64,000 bases of DNA from Albugo candida (lineage: Eukaryota; Oomycota; Peronosporomycetes; Albuginales; Albuginaceae): contig CAJNAR010000176.1 in NCBI GenBank assembly GCA_905220665.1, positions 432,457 through 496,456 on the forward strand. The letters run 5' to 3'. The notes below the pieces were generated by a model. That model was not told where the DNA came from, did not search any database, and saw only the letters and a program-made list of their open reading frames with translations. The translations under genes were made by a program, and so were the position numbers. Positions within the stretch are counted from its first letter, which is position 1. Each line of letters starts with the position of its first letter. Positions 12,936 to 23,800 of this stretch are shown one piece after another.

Positions 12936-13243
12936 GTGTTCGCCCGTGGTACTTTTATTTAGACACCTTTCTGTTACTACAGTTTGTTGGTTATCTACTC
13001 TATTCTAATTACTAGTATGTAACGCTCTGAAGAGCCCGGTCCAACTCCTGTACAGTTATTATCTGGTGTAGTTGCCAGCGGTCTTGACACGTCCATATCT
13101 TCATAAAGTAAGTTGATATTTACGTGGAGGAATCTGTGCCTCCGCCGAAGGGTCCCATCGCAGCCCTTTTGCCACCGCCGGGATTCGAACCCGGGTACAC
13201 ACTGTCGGAACACATGTGTACTATCCGCTAAGCCCCCCGACGG
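12936..13243 (-). repeat. Second tRNA-derived SINE family, inserted in SINE copy B
   Basis: Minus-strand sequence from 13243 reads a tRNA-like head: A box TTAGCGGATAGTA near 13222-13234 and a perfect B box GGTTCGAATCC near 13182-13192. The CCGGG/CCCGG stem flanks the B loop. A unique tail follows, with GGGACCCTTCGGCGGAGG near 13136-13155. The acceptor and anticodon stems do not pair, so it is not a functional tRNA. Its lower-coordinate end is uncertain. It lies between two partial copies of the same SINE head, as expected for insertion with duplication of about 20 bp. Confidence 0.55.
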
Positions 13244-13493
13244 GGTTTCCGTACCCAGTTCAGTCGGTTAACCAATTGAGCGCACGGACCCCTGCCAGAG
13301 GTCGTCAGTTCGATCGCCGGAAGTGTGGGCAGCGGTTTGAGCTCACCCAATCAATAAGCTTGGAAAATATCTGCCTCCCTAGGTTTGAAGTCAGACTTAA
13401 GTGATATTCGCACGGTCAAGGGCTAATGATAGGATAAGGAAGGTAGGTAAAAAACCAGATGAACAGTAAAATGAAATCTTTGACAAAGTAGAC
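13244..13493 (+). repeat. tRNA-derived SINE, copy B main part
   Basis: The head contains CCCAGTTCAGTCGGTTAA (A box) and a B-box-like AGTTCGATCGCC near 13308-13320. The body is collinear with copy C: GGGCAGCGGTTTGA, CTGCCTCCCTAGG, GATAGGATAAGGAAGGTAG and terminal TTTGACAAAGTA. It abuts the LINE RT fragment on its right. The missing 45 bp of copy A is present here, so B and C define the full ~245-bp family length. Confidence 0.8.
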
Positions 13494-13905
13494 GAGAATG
13501 AATCCATAGTTTCCAAAACCTTTTTACAGGCAGTTGCTGCATGAGCTTTACGCTGATGTACGTCTTCGGAGTTGCCAAGTAGTGATCCCAGTTTGGAATC
13601 GGTACTTCAGCTTTCGTCGGTCGTATGCGGTGAACAAGAAATAGATGTTCGCTCAATTTTGCTGACATTAATGGTCAAGGATCATGCCGGGAATACTCGT
13701 TCGGCAACAAGAAGGACATGCTCGAGACGAGTAGGATCATGGTGAATGAAATCCATATTATCGGCAAATATAATGGCATTGAGCTCGCGCATTTGAATCT
13801 CCAGGTTCAGGCATAAATCTCGTAGCACAGCTTCCAAGTAGATCACGAATATAAGTGGGGAGAGCGCATCTCCTTGGTGCAGTCACAACCGAAGCAGCTG
13901 GAACT
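13494..13905 (-). mobile_element. LINE reverse transcriptase fragment
   Basis: Minus-strand reading gives HQGDALSPLIFVIYLEAVL (near 13825-13880), the RT motif B block. IIFADNMDFI near 13755-13785 replaces the catalytic YADD motif, with the second Asp changed to Asn, and LTINVSKIERT near 13645-13680 is the C/D motif K-ERT region. A further LGSLLGNSEDV segment follows. One in-frame stop sits before LTIN. The catalytic change plus stops show a dead copy. With 12365-12903 it forms one LINE interrupted by SINEs. Confidence 0.8.
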
Positions 13906-14028
13906 GCCAACTCCTATCAAAGAGCAGCAGCGTGTGAACATCAAGCGCATCCCACCATTGACCTCATCACGTCATTGAGGATGCAGGTGAACATGATAGA
14001 ACTTAAACTGAAGGAGTACTAGTGCAGC

Positions 14029-14145
14029 GAGGTTCCATGGACATCAGATGCATCCATGCCATGACCACATTACTTCATTGTTCGAGATTCCATGGATATC
14101 CGATGCGTCTATGCGATGATCCCATTACGTCATTATGGATGCATG
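14029..14145 (+). repeat. 52-bp imperfect direct repeat
   Basis: GAG[GA]TTCCATGGA[CT]ATC, then GATGC[AG]TC[CT]ATG, recurs at 14029-14080 and 14094-14145 with a period of 65 bp and scattered substitutions. No coding sense was seen. It lies just upstream of the LINE RT fragment on the minus strand. Confidence 0.6.
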
Positions 14146-14149
14146 CGAT

Positions 14150-17100
14150 ACAAACGAAGCTTGAAGATTGCAGATGTATGAAGCAGCTGTTTAGTTGCTA
14201 GTGATTCAAGTGTCAGCACCTAATTGTAATTAATCTAAGGCATTGTGCTATATTTGTAGTTTACCATTCTATCCTTGCATAATCCGTAGAAATCTACCTT
14301 TTTTTCATTACAGGACTACTAGATGTAGTATTTTGTGGTTATAGTCATTCGAGTGACTGATAACTTCATATGTAGCACATGGATGGTAGCATCTATACCG
14401 ATAGTCCAAGGACGACAGCTTTTACTCCGCGATGAGCAGCTTGATACCAACAATTACAATATACTACAATACCGGTAAACAAAGAGCAAATAGCAATGTA
14501 CGCGTAATTATCCTCTCATTAGTCGCGCGTCAACATAGACTGAATATGTCAGGTCAAGCAAGAGCTTATTCTACAGGTGTAGCACACTATTCAGAATGAT
14601 TGTTGAGACAAGGAACAATAGGAAATATAAATATATATTTTTTCTCTTCTTACGATATATGAATAATTCTTCAGTGCAAGCTTCTTTGTCTTTTTCTAAC
14701 AGATCCGCGAGACTGCGCAAGACATTCACGGTTGTGTCCTGTCCCATGCATCAGTTGAAGACGATCATTCCATATTTAATTCGTTCACATGGGGCCAGTT
14801 TCTGTTTCTCTGTTTGTAAGTAAGACTCGACCATCCCGCGAAAAACACGAGCGTCTTTAGTCTCAAACTGCTGTTTGCCACTCTCAAGTACAAGTGGCTG
14901 ATTTGGGTGATTCTTCCTTGTGCGAACAGTACAGTAAATCTGTTTAATTCGCTTCCCGCAGTAAAGCTCCGATGCAAACGATGAGCTGTAAACGGACCGC
15001 GTGCTTATTGTGTGTTATTTTTACTTCGAGTGAGGTGGAACAAACCTTTTCTCAATTTGTAAGTCCATTCGCTCCATTTGCGTACTTTCACAGCAGAGAT
15101 AAAGTACTTTTGTGAGCAGACTGTCCAAATAGTCAGAACGCACCATTACACCTCTTCTTCGCTATTTACAAATAAACGCTCAGCGGAATGCTCGGAAATG
15201 AATGATTTCTCGCTTTTTGTACGGGCTACTCACACAAATGCACATATCAACACGTATGAACGTTTACCAGGCATTTGAAAGTGAAGCAGTCAATACGTAC
15301 GATCAAATTGCTAAAGGAAGTGTCAAGAAATAGCGTGGTTTGAATCATTTCGATCACACTTAAGATGCGGAACGCAAAGAGTTTCCATTACGCTTATAAG
15401 GGGGATCTTCACTACCGCTTAGAGCAATTACACTTTCGATTACGTAACGTCCAGCATCAAAGAGAAGGTTATGCAGCATTTTAGGCACGGAACACGATAC
15501 ACATGCCATGGTATAGTAAGATGATTCAAGAATTTGTGAAATCACATCCTTTTCCGAGATAGAGAGAGCGTCAAACGTGCAGGGAGTGAATTACCAAACT
15601 GAATGGAGATCCCGTCCACGTCAGGACAAAATTAGAAAAGTCTAAAGCATGTTGACAGCTTTCTTTATACTGCAGCTTCTATTATTATTACAACCGAACA
15701 CCTTATTTTGTGACATTTTGTCTCCGCTTTCATCGTTTTCAACCTGAAGAAGGGGATCCGCGAGTCCAACAAGTAACAGCCAACATAAACCGCAAAGTCG
15801 ATGCTACCTTTTGGACGAACTAACAAGTGAAATCATATCGCAACGATACGATTGTGAAGTGATTTTTTAGATCGGCAACAATAAAGAGGGTGGATGCTGT
15901 CCTTCACACGGATTAATGGAACCATCGTGTTGATGCACGTGAATGATTAAGACTCGTTATCATAAATATCTTCGCATACTGCTCCACATACAGCTCTGAG
16001 GGCGAAACGCTGTACAGAGAGTCGGGATGAAATTATGCACTCTCTTGTTAAATAGGTAACAGTTCTCACCATTTCAAACAACCGCAAGCTCTTTTGTTTA
16101 CTGAAAAGTATTTTGACCAAACTTTATGACTCTGTCGAATGAAATTGGTCACAATACTGAAAGTTTATCATTTATCAGTACGAAACCATTCTACAGCATT
16201 CATATGCTACTACAACCGAATACATTTCAAACATATTAGCGGTTGTATAACGCTGGACGTGTATTTGCAGGTACTTCGTTGACTTCTTTTAGGACATCTC
16301 AGACATGCGTTAGTGAGGATGTGTCTCCCTGGCAATGGATATCAACCCTTCATACCTCTACAGTGAATCAATCAATTTCTGACCTATTTTGTAAGATGAA
16401 AGCAAGCTGGTCAAGTTTGTACACGATTGTTGCCTGAGCTCAGTCAATCGATGATAAAGCACAAGGTAGGAAGTGAAGAGTTTCCGTCGTGTTTGCTGAT
16501 TGTCAGTTTGCCAGTTAAAAGCAGCATAGAAAATAATAGATGGAAAAATTGGGAAGACTACTACTAAGGAGCGGTGGCCCACCATCTCTCAAGAAACGAA
16601 ATCAAAGTTTCGTAATATTTCAAGACAATTGGGTTGGAAGAGACACAAATGATTGTTACGATAATGACAGATTGAAGAAAAAACTATTTGGAATCTCACC
16701 TAAACATGCGATCTAAAAGAGAAAGATGAAAGGAACAGCAAAGAGTATGCGTTTGTAACTTGGAGATCGAACTCGTTTTGACTTTCATATTTCGTAACGT
16801 AAGCGCAATTGGTAATTGCGAAAAGGAAGATCCGCGACGTGAATTTTTGGATGACGCTTAGTGAAAGGAGTCGCAATCGACGACCAAAATGCGTTCAGTG
16901 TCACGACTTTTACTTTATTTATCTTCGCATATTCATATGCTTGCTCTTATAGAAGAAGAGAAGTCATTAGGGAGCCCTAATGAACTGAAGCCACGTTACC
17001 ATGAAGAATACGTTGTTTCTCTACATTCAAAATATGTAAGACGACTTATCGCACAGCATTGTATAGAACATCATATGTTTTCAATGTGGTAGAATCAGAA

Positions 17101-17290
17101 CAAATTCAGCAGGAAGAGTCAATATATGGCTCTAATTTCAGTACACACATTACTAAAGAGAAAAAAGAGAACGATAATGAAATCATAGGTCCTGGAAAAG
17201 AGAAGATGAAGACAAGCGACTTGACCTCATGGTGGAAGGTAAAGGCCAGCTATCGGTATATAATGCTCCAAAACGAAACACTTAAAAGTG
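14150..17290. other. Gene-less stretch
   Basis: No recognisable gene or repeat. Open frames are short (75 codons or fewer) and without supporting features. An open frame precedes the secreted gene at 17059-17337 but lies upstream of its initiator element, so it is untranslated flank. Confidence 0.45.
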
Positions 17291-17298
17291 AGTATAGC

Positions 17299-17318
17299 TC
17301 TCACTTTTCAATTTTATC
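17299..17318 (+). promoter_or_regulatory. Oomycete-type Inr plus FPR core promoter
   Basis: TCACTTTTCAATTTT fits the oomycete initiator plus flanking promoter region consensus (TCAYTTYYNCAWTTT-like). The initiator A at 17303 is 35 nt before the ATG at 17338, giving a short leader typical of oomycete genes. Confidence 0.6.
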
Positions 17319-17337
17319 GGCTTCAGCCACCATCACA

Positions 17338-17862
17338 ATGACCATTTCCAAGCTCCTAATTGCCGCATTCATCCTTATCAATACCCATCAAGCTCTTTCT
17401 AATTCATTACTAGAACCGACAACTGTGAATTTTGGACCTTTGGGAATCGTCTTTCTCTCAGCCCAATGTAGAAGTTTTCACTTTACGAAGGGCGCTTTTG
17501 AAACTGAATGCAGAGACAGAAAAAGTAACGATTTTATCGCAGTGCCGACCTCTCATTGTTTGGACATTTTAAAATTCAGAATGGAATCAGTAGTCAATCA
17601 TGCATTTCTATCGGACCAAACGGGTCTACAATTACATGATGTGACATTCGCCACACTCACAGTACAAACCCGAGATCACTTTAATTCGTCGAGAAATTCG
17701 GATGCTACAGATGAGGTCTACATTGATGTCGTTTACAACCGACTAAAAAGAAAAATTACCAAACCACTGGAATTCTACCCAAGTGTATACGAAAAAAAAA
17801 CACAAACGACAAGTATCGCACAGACCATGACTAATATCTCAACGTCTTTTCTATCTATGTGA
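17338..17862 (+). CDS. Divergent secreted pseudo-aspartic-protease-family protein (174 aa)
   Basis: The ATG at 17338 is chosen because it is the first ATG after the initiator element and begins a clear signal peptide (MTISKLLIAAFILI, cleavage near ALS at 19-21). The open frame extends upstream, but that part precedes the promoter. Mature cysteines are C44, C58 and C74; the HCLDILKFRM block at 73-82 aligns with ACDTFIFRF of the 30059 gene. The N-terminal C-x(7)-C pair of the other members is missing. The C-terminal half does not keep the ...LAVP loop or the final strand pair, and an A9 run near 17793 could mark a frameshift. It is therefore either a shortened divergent member or a degenerating one. 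Function unknown; secretion is the only firm prediction. Confidence 0.55.
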   Translation: MTISKLLIAAFILINTHQALSNSLLEPTTVNFGPLGIVFLSAQCRSFHFTKGAFETECRDRKSNDFIAVPTSHCLDILKFRMESVVNHAFLSDQTGLQLHDVTFATLTVQTRDHFNSSRNSDATDEVYIDVVYNRLKRKITKPLEFYPSVYEKKTQTTSIAQTMTNISTSFLSM

Positions 17863-19040
17863 TTTTGCAGTGTACGTCGGAATGCTTTTAAGGCATAGCC
17901 GAAAAAAAACTCACAAACCGCAAGGAATGCTTTCCTCTCCTTTACTGTTCATGGGGTACATAACTCATTAAATACATGTTCCATCTTTTGCTTCCAATTA
18001 GCTCTCATCTTTTCTTATTTCCGCACGTTTTGCCCATATTTTTTCTTGCAGTACGGCGGAAAGAATGCATGCTTTGACACTAAAGATAATCTACTTCTGT
18101 AAGCGGAAACTGAGTCAGAGCGCACCGATAAATATCTTCTTTGCTATTTACGGCGTACGCTTGTAATGTACGTTCGGAAAGGAATGATTCCTCTCTTGAG
18201 CGTTCGCGTAGGCTGCTTACACAAAATGCAATATTCGACACGAAAGAACGCTTCTTCCCCATTTGAGACGGTAGTAGTCAATATGTGCATCAAATAATGG
18301 AAATTAGACGAATCAGATATGACTTTTGTAGACACACTTTTTGTATGGAAAGAGGTAAACGACCCCCCCCCAACTCTTTATCGCCAGAGCAATTTTGTAT
18401 CTGCCTTTCAAAGGGGTTATGAAGAGGATTTGCATGCTGTGCTCTTTCAACTTTTGAGAGGCAGGATGATAAACACGATCTTAACCGCTCAGCAAAGAGC
18501 TACTTAATGACCCGATTATCGGATCCTGTTTAACCAGACCAGTTTATAACAGCTAGGTGCTTACTCTCGATCTCAATTTCAGCAACCATAATAGTGCGCT
18601 TGAATTACGAAGTCACCTCTCACTTCTACGTTGGCGTGAGTATGTCAAAGTAAAATACCTGCTAGGCGGCTGCAATACACCACGTCAAGGATTATGATAA
18701 AACGTGCCTTAAGATCGAGAGAAATAAATGAATTTGTGTAATTTAAATTTTTAGTGTCACAGTTCATAAATAAAACGTGATCTTATTTGGGATTGATTAT
18801 CACATCCAGTTCATAGGGAAGAACGTTATACATTTCAGTCGAATTAGATTATGATTACGACCACATCCGATACTCTACTCATACTAGCAATTAGGCCGTT
18901 ATTTACTCAGCTGTTAAAGGAATAGCATCACATCCTATTTATAAGCCTTCACAAAAGAGGAGAAATACATAACTGATGTGCTGTTAAGTCGCGAGAGAGT
19001 CAATCTGAGAGAGTTTGTTATAGACCCATACCTGATACGT
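17863..19040. other. Gene-less stretch
   Basis: No gene recognised. A C10 run occurs near 18362. Short frames only. Confidence 0.4.
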
Positions 19041-19250
19041 CTGATGCTACCACGATGTACATTATATCGCACTTGCAGAAGACCGGAATGTATTCTTGCC
19101 GCTAGTATCCTAACGATGATGTCCAGATAGTCATCGATATTGAAAAACGGAATCAACAGAGCATATCAAAGTATTTGTATGTAGGATAGACATTTCCATA
19201 TGCCATGTAACAATTGAAACTTGTCTTCATTCTATTTGAGTGGTGGTGGT

Positions 19251-19308
19251 TGGAATACTAAATCACCTCGAAAACATGATATCTGATCCGAGGATAATGG
19301 CAACGTTG
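19251..19308 (+). repeat. Extra copy of the upstream block shared by two family genes
   Basis: TTGGAATACTAAATCACCTC, then AAAACATGATATCTGATCC and CAACGTT, resembles 19481-19570 (upstream of the broken gene at 19676) and 29866-29955 (upstream of the intact gene at 30059). It lies about 230 bp before the nearer copy in the same orientation, so part of the promoter region appears tandemly duplicated. Confidence 0.45.
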
Positions 19309-19480
19309 TACGAGAGACCTTTCAATAGTGGAAAGAATACTTATTTACTACCTACGGGATATATGGTACCAGAATCCGTTATGCATTTGCACGGAGTTCG
19401 CGGGACATATTAAAAGTCATTCAAGTTAGATAATTTATCTGCGATGTAATTTTGTCCTTTCTTTATGATGTGACATTGAT

Positions 19481-19570
19481 TGGAATATCAAACCACCTCC
19501 AATACAGGATATATATGATCCGGGAATTCCGCCAACGTTTAAAGTTCCAAGAATTGTTCTCGATTGTTCC
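19481..19570 (+). promoter_or_regulatory. Conserved distal upstream block of the 19676 pseudogene
   Basis: It aligns by eye with 29866-29955. Both contain [AC]ATCACCT or AACCACCT, ATGATATAT-like sequence, CAAC[GA]TTTAAA and ATTGTTCTCGA[AT][TG]GTTCC, in the same order and with the same spacing to the coding start within about 15 nt. The extent of conservation outside the coding region shows the two genes arose by segmental duplication, or that the block is under regulatory constraint. Confidence 0.55.
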
Positions 19571-19632
19571 TTGACAACACTACATTGGTATTATTACCTT
19601 CTTCGGTGATTTCATACTTCGCATTCTCCTTC

Positions 19633-19649
19633 TCATTTTCGAAATTCCC
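19633..19649 (+). promoter_or_regulatory. Oomycete-type Inr plus FPR core promoter of the pseudogene
   Basis: TCATTTTCGAAATTCCC matches the initiator consensus closely. Its A at 19635 is exactly 41 nt before the ATG at 19676, the same spacing as at two other family loci. Confidence 0.65.
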
Positions 19650-19675
19650 TCCTGTCAACACTCGAATCCACATCC

Positions 19676-20362
19676 ATGAAGATATCTCTAATCATTAACA
19701 TTCTCTATCACGCAATTTGTGTATTTTTAAGTACTCAGAAGTGCGAGTTTGAATTCAGTTTGGACTGCGTTAGGCGCAATTACCAACGGATCGACTTCAC
19801 ATTCGAGAGAAAAATTTCTCTTGCCAGAGTAAATCTCTTTTTTCTGCAACCTTAAGACTGAAGCTTCAACAATTAGCATTTCTCCAAATTCGGGTCGCAG
19901 CAATTTTCACACATATCGTGTTCATGTTTGGGACAGTTACATAACGCTGGCGGCAACACTGAAACATGATGCCCAAAAGCCTGTTCATGATACCGAAAAG
20001 TAATGCTGCCTGGGTTGCAACTGCAGCTACCAAATTTGAAACAGGAAAAAGAACATCGCAAACCATTTTGTTCGACTTAAACGAAGAGAATCTCGTTCTC
20101 CCACAAAGTTTCAACGAGGACATTAAAACCGAAAAGTATAAGTATACCTTCTGCCTCACAAAAGGAAAAACCACCGCATGTATCGATGTGCATAGGCTTC
20201 ATCCTCTTCAAGGACGGCAAGGACGTGATTTAGAGCTAGCGTGACATGGCAAGACTTGGTGTACAATTCAGAAAGGACGATACTGTGTACAATGTTGCAT
20301 TTCGAGTTATTCCAATACAAAGCACAAATGGCTTCGAAGCTACGTGGACAGAACAAATATGA
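19676..20362 (+). pseudogene. Broken secreted pseudo-aspartic-protease-family gene
   Basis: The ATG begins MKISLIINILYHAICVF, nearly the same signal peptide as the gene at 30059 (MKISLILCMLHQAICV), followed by the C-x(7)-C pair (KCEFEFSLDC). The first frame stops at 19853-19855. Homology resumes in other frames: SNAAWVATAATKF near 20005-20045, LFDLNEENLVLP near 20068-20106 (equivalent to the D...AVP loop), and finally ARLGVQFRKDDTVYNVAF (20249 onwards) ending at TGA 20360-20362. At least three frame changes are needed, so it is a pseudogene. A spliced alternative is possible (a GT near 19829 and a CAG near 19909) but would not repair all breaks. Its promoter is intact. Confidence 0.7.
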
Positions 20363-20564
20363 ATTAAATCACCAAGTTTCTTCTCGATTGACTTTTCATT
20401 GTGCGTATGATACTTTGACATCGCAGGAACGCTTCTTACGTAGAAGGCATACTAATTCTTCGCTTCGCAGCCCTGATTACCGTCTCTTGAATCTCTAAGT
20501 GTTCTGCACAGCCACTGACATAGTTTATTCCTGACTCTCGAGTCTCAACATTGGTAGAATTACA

Positions 20565-20578
20565 GTAGGAGGGGGTTA
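20565..20578 (+). repeat. Target-site duplication, left
   Basis: GTAGGAGGGGGTTA here and GTAGGAGGGTGTTA at 20825-20838 flank SINE copy C with one mismatch in 14. Confidence 0.7.
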
Positions 20579-20824
20579 AGGGGTTCACCCCAAGCTGTGT
20601 CGGTTAAGCACTAAAGCGCACCGAGCCCCTGCCGGAAGTTGTTAGTTCGATCCCCGGCAGTATGGGCAGCGGTTTGATCCCACCCAAGTAATAAGCTTGG
20701 ACAATATCTGCCTCCCTATGTTTGGAGTCAAACTTACGTGATATTCACACGGTCAGGGGCTCATGATAGGATAAGGAAGGTAGTCAAAGAACCAGATAAA
20801 GAGTGTAATGAAATTTTTGACAAA
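20579..20824 (+). repeat. tRNA-derived SINE, copy C
   Basis: Full-length copy of the 3257/13244 family. A-box-like AGCTGTGTCGGTTAAG and a well-kept B box AGTTCGATCCCCGGC near 20644-20658 are followed by the family body (GGGCAGCGGTTTGA, ATCTGCCTCCCTATG, GATAGGATAAGGAAGGTAG) and end TTTTTGACAAA. It is flanked by a 14-bp near-perfect target-site duplication, direct evidence of retrotransposition. Confidence 0.85.
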
Positions 20825-20838
20825 GTAGGAGGGTGTTA
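20825..20838 (+). repeat. Target-site duplication, right
   Basis: Right-hand partner of 20565-20578, one mismatch. Confidence 0.7.
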
Positions 20839-20839
20839 T

Positions 20840-23800
20840 GGATACATTAAAGGAGCTGTTCGTCAAATTGCGAGTATACGATAATCCTAATAAAGTTGTC
20901 TTCTGCAATACCGGCTATCTAATGTCGTTACCATACGTTGTGAGTCGTTACTCTTGGCAAAGGTAGAATCAAATTCCTTCCGTTTGTTGCTTTATTCAAG
21001 ATCCACGTTTGCCGTAATTCCTAGAGTATAATGATGCTGACGGATGACGGCAGCTCTACTCAAATACGGCATCAATACCTCCATTCTCTGTCAAACCCAT
21101 CATGACTTTTCGCAAAGAAGACAACTGTCGTAACGTCTGATAAAAAGGTCTTAATCATAGATACATGACTGATATGCTGCTTACTGAAGTAACCAGCAAC
21201 TTTGCCACCCTTGTCCAAATTCTGATGCTGTGTTGTACATGTAGGCTTTTGAGGAGGACAAGAGAAGTGCATTATCAGGTGAACACGGCGAAAGATAATT
21301 TGATTAGTATTCAGGAATGCGTTTATTCGAGCTTAAAATGCATGAATTTGGGCATACGATAATGCTGCTTTTGAACAGTCAAAATCGCAATCTATTGTCT
21401 TTCTGTAGCTTCGATTGTGTGTGTATGTATTGGAAAACTTCGTGCAAGATCCATGTGCTTAGACACGTTTAGTTTAGCGCTCTGCGTCCTCTCAGCCACA
21501 ATGTTGTGGAGACTTTCCTGGTCCGTATAGCGTAGAAGATACGACTAGTCGTACGTCGTAAGTTTTCATCAGTCTCTCGAAAACTAGTCTAAAAATGCAG
21601 CTGCTACATTAATGTATTGCTGTTTCTGTTTCATGCTTCATCTAAATAAAAGCATAAAAGATAGTAAGTCCATCCCGTGGCATACAATTTTTACATTGTG
21701 CCTTTTACTTTACTGTCAACAGCTGATGCCCGCATTTATGGAGGGGTTTGGCGGTATAATGAGAGGTCAGCATATTCAACAAAGAAGGTTGAATAGAAGT
21801 CAGGTAAATGCGGCATTTTCTATGGTTTCTTCTGATTAGATGATGCCAATAGCTTTGCTTTCGATAAATTAATTCAAATCCAAACTGGATACACACCGCT
21901 CCACTGGAAAACGCATAAATGAAGAAGCCGAAATCCGTCTTCCTCCTTTTGTCATGATTCAAGCAGCAACATACACTTTATTGTAATTAAATGTTTCCGG
22001 AAATGCGAGAACAGACTCTCCTAGCAACGGTGTGGTAAGTATAAAAATCTAGGAAATTGTTACTTTTTCGAAGAAGAACGAATCGAATTGTACGGAACCA
22101 AAAACATATAGACTAATGGCAGATGCTGGTGCGATAGAGACACATATAGAGAAAGCTACCTTATTGAAAGTAATAAGATAAGTAAGATTTACATGAAAAT
22201 ACTTTTGGCTCTTGGAACAGATTAGATTGAACAATTAGCAGCTGTGACCATGTCAAAATATTTGACATACACCTGATCAAGCTGGAAACATGACTCGTTC
22301 TGTATTTATCGAGACGACTCACTCGGCCATTACTTGTGATGTCAACATGCTAGAAGCTACTTAGTTCATGTCATTGTTTCATACAATTGATAAACTGCTC
22401 AACATTGATCATAAATTCTGTGTCGCAGTGTTTTCTAAGATACAGTAGGAATAAACTCATAGGATTTATCTTAACGTGGTAGGACGAGGGGTAACAGATT
22501 ACATTCCTGATCGTTGCGCGTTTCTATACAATAACATATGACGGCTCACTGAGTCTGTATTTTTGAGAGTGCCGTTTTAAAATGGTATACATTGAACGAA
22601 GGAAATCTATGTCCGTGGCACTCTCTATATTAAGCGCTGAGTTAGAAAAATGCTCGGTTTACTTTTATATTACAGCGGTCAACGACAGCATAAAGCTCGC
22701 TTATAAGGACGAAACGATTCCACTGATAGCAACAAATAATCCTCTATATTCTTGTTTTCAATTCCATCAATCCAACTTGCCATCCTGCATTATACGCCAT
22801 TTCGAAAATCAATATTTGAAGGAGCATTGTATGCACCGATGGCCGATGCTGTGCGCTTGAAAAACAATTAAAATCGCTAGTTTTCACGTATATGAAAATG
22901 ATTGTATCTTCTTGTTATATAGATCCGTGATGAGTCCACGCTGCACTCGATTATTTTTTTGATTTGAAGAAAATATAATTGAGAAATTACGTTTCATAAT
23001 ACTTCTGATGAATTTTCTACAGGAATGCTAGCCAGTCAACAGAAAACAAGAAAAGAAATTGGAGAGTAAGGAAAATGCAGCTAGCTTGGATTACCACGAG
23101 GTGGAGATAACAATATATCCAGAAAGATGTGGAAGCGGTAGTGACCAAAAAGGTGCTGAGAGAGAAACCCAAGGTGGTGACGACGGAGGCAGAGCGATGA
23201 GTAAGGCTTTGACTAAAAAAGCATGGCTTTTGAGTGGTGAGTTCGGTCAGGATGGTATAGAGTATTGTTGGAGGGCGCGCATGATAGATCCAAACGCGTC
23301 CAGATGTGAACAGTACATGAAAGAGAATATGAATTGGGTTAGAATCGTTCCAACGTATGCTTCGTCCTATCAGACAGTGTATAGGTAACTGCGATAACAG
23401 TAGAATGATAATTCAGTCTAGTGAGTGAGTAACCGTATCGTATTGTTTTGATTTTAAGCGCTTAATCAGAGATTGCTGCGTGGGCCCAATTCAACCATTC
23501 ATATAGTTCTTTTCAGTCTCAATTTGGTTTCACACGTTGGAGCTATGGATGAGCAATTCGGACTTCTTGATATGTAGGACTTTGTTACAATTCGTAGATC
23601 AGGAGCAGACTATAGAAAAAAATACGATGGGAAGAAGTTTTTTGTTGCGGAGGTAGAGCGCTCGTGAGTGCTACTACATCGTTCGTACCTTCAAATGGAG
23701 AAATATCAAGTATATTAACTAACGCGCGAAAAAGTATCATTATAAAGCGATACTCCCGACCACACCACTTTGTTGGATCCATTGAATCAGTTGTTAGGTA

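Noticed and set aside
13171..13243. A tRNA gene on the minus strand (perfect B box, A-box-like head)
   Set aside because: Acceptor and anticodon stems do not pair, and a non-tRNA tail continues downstream, so it is read as a SINE head.
21612..21960. Effector or ankyrin gene (ATG frame followed by a GYTPLHW string in another frame)
   Set aside because: A single short string in a different frame; no repeats of the motif, no secretion signal and no initiator.
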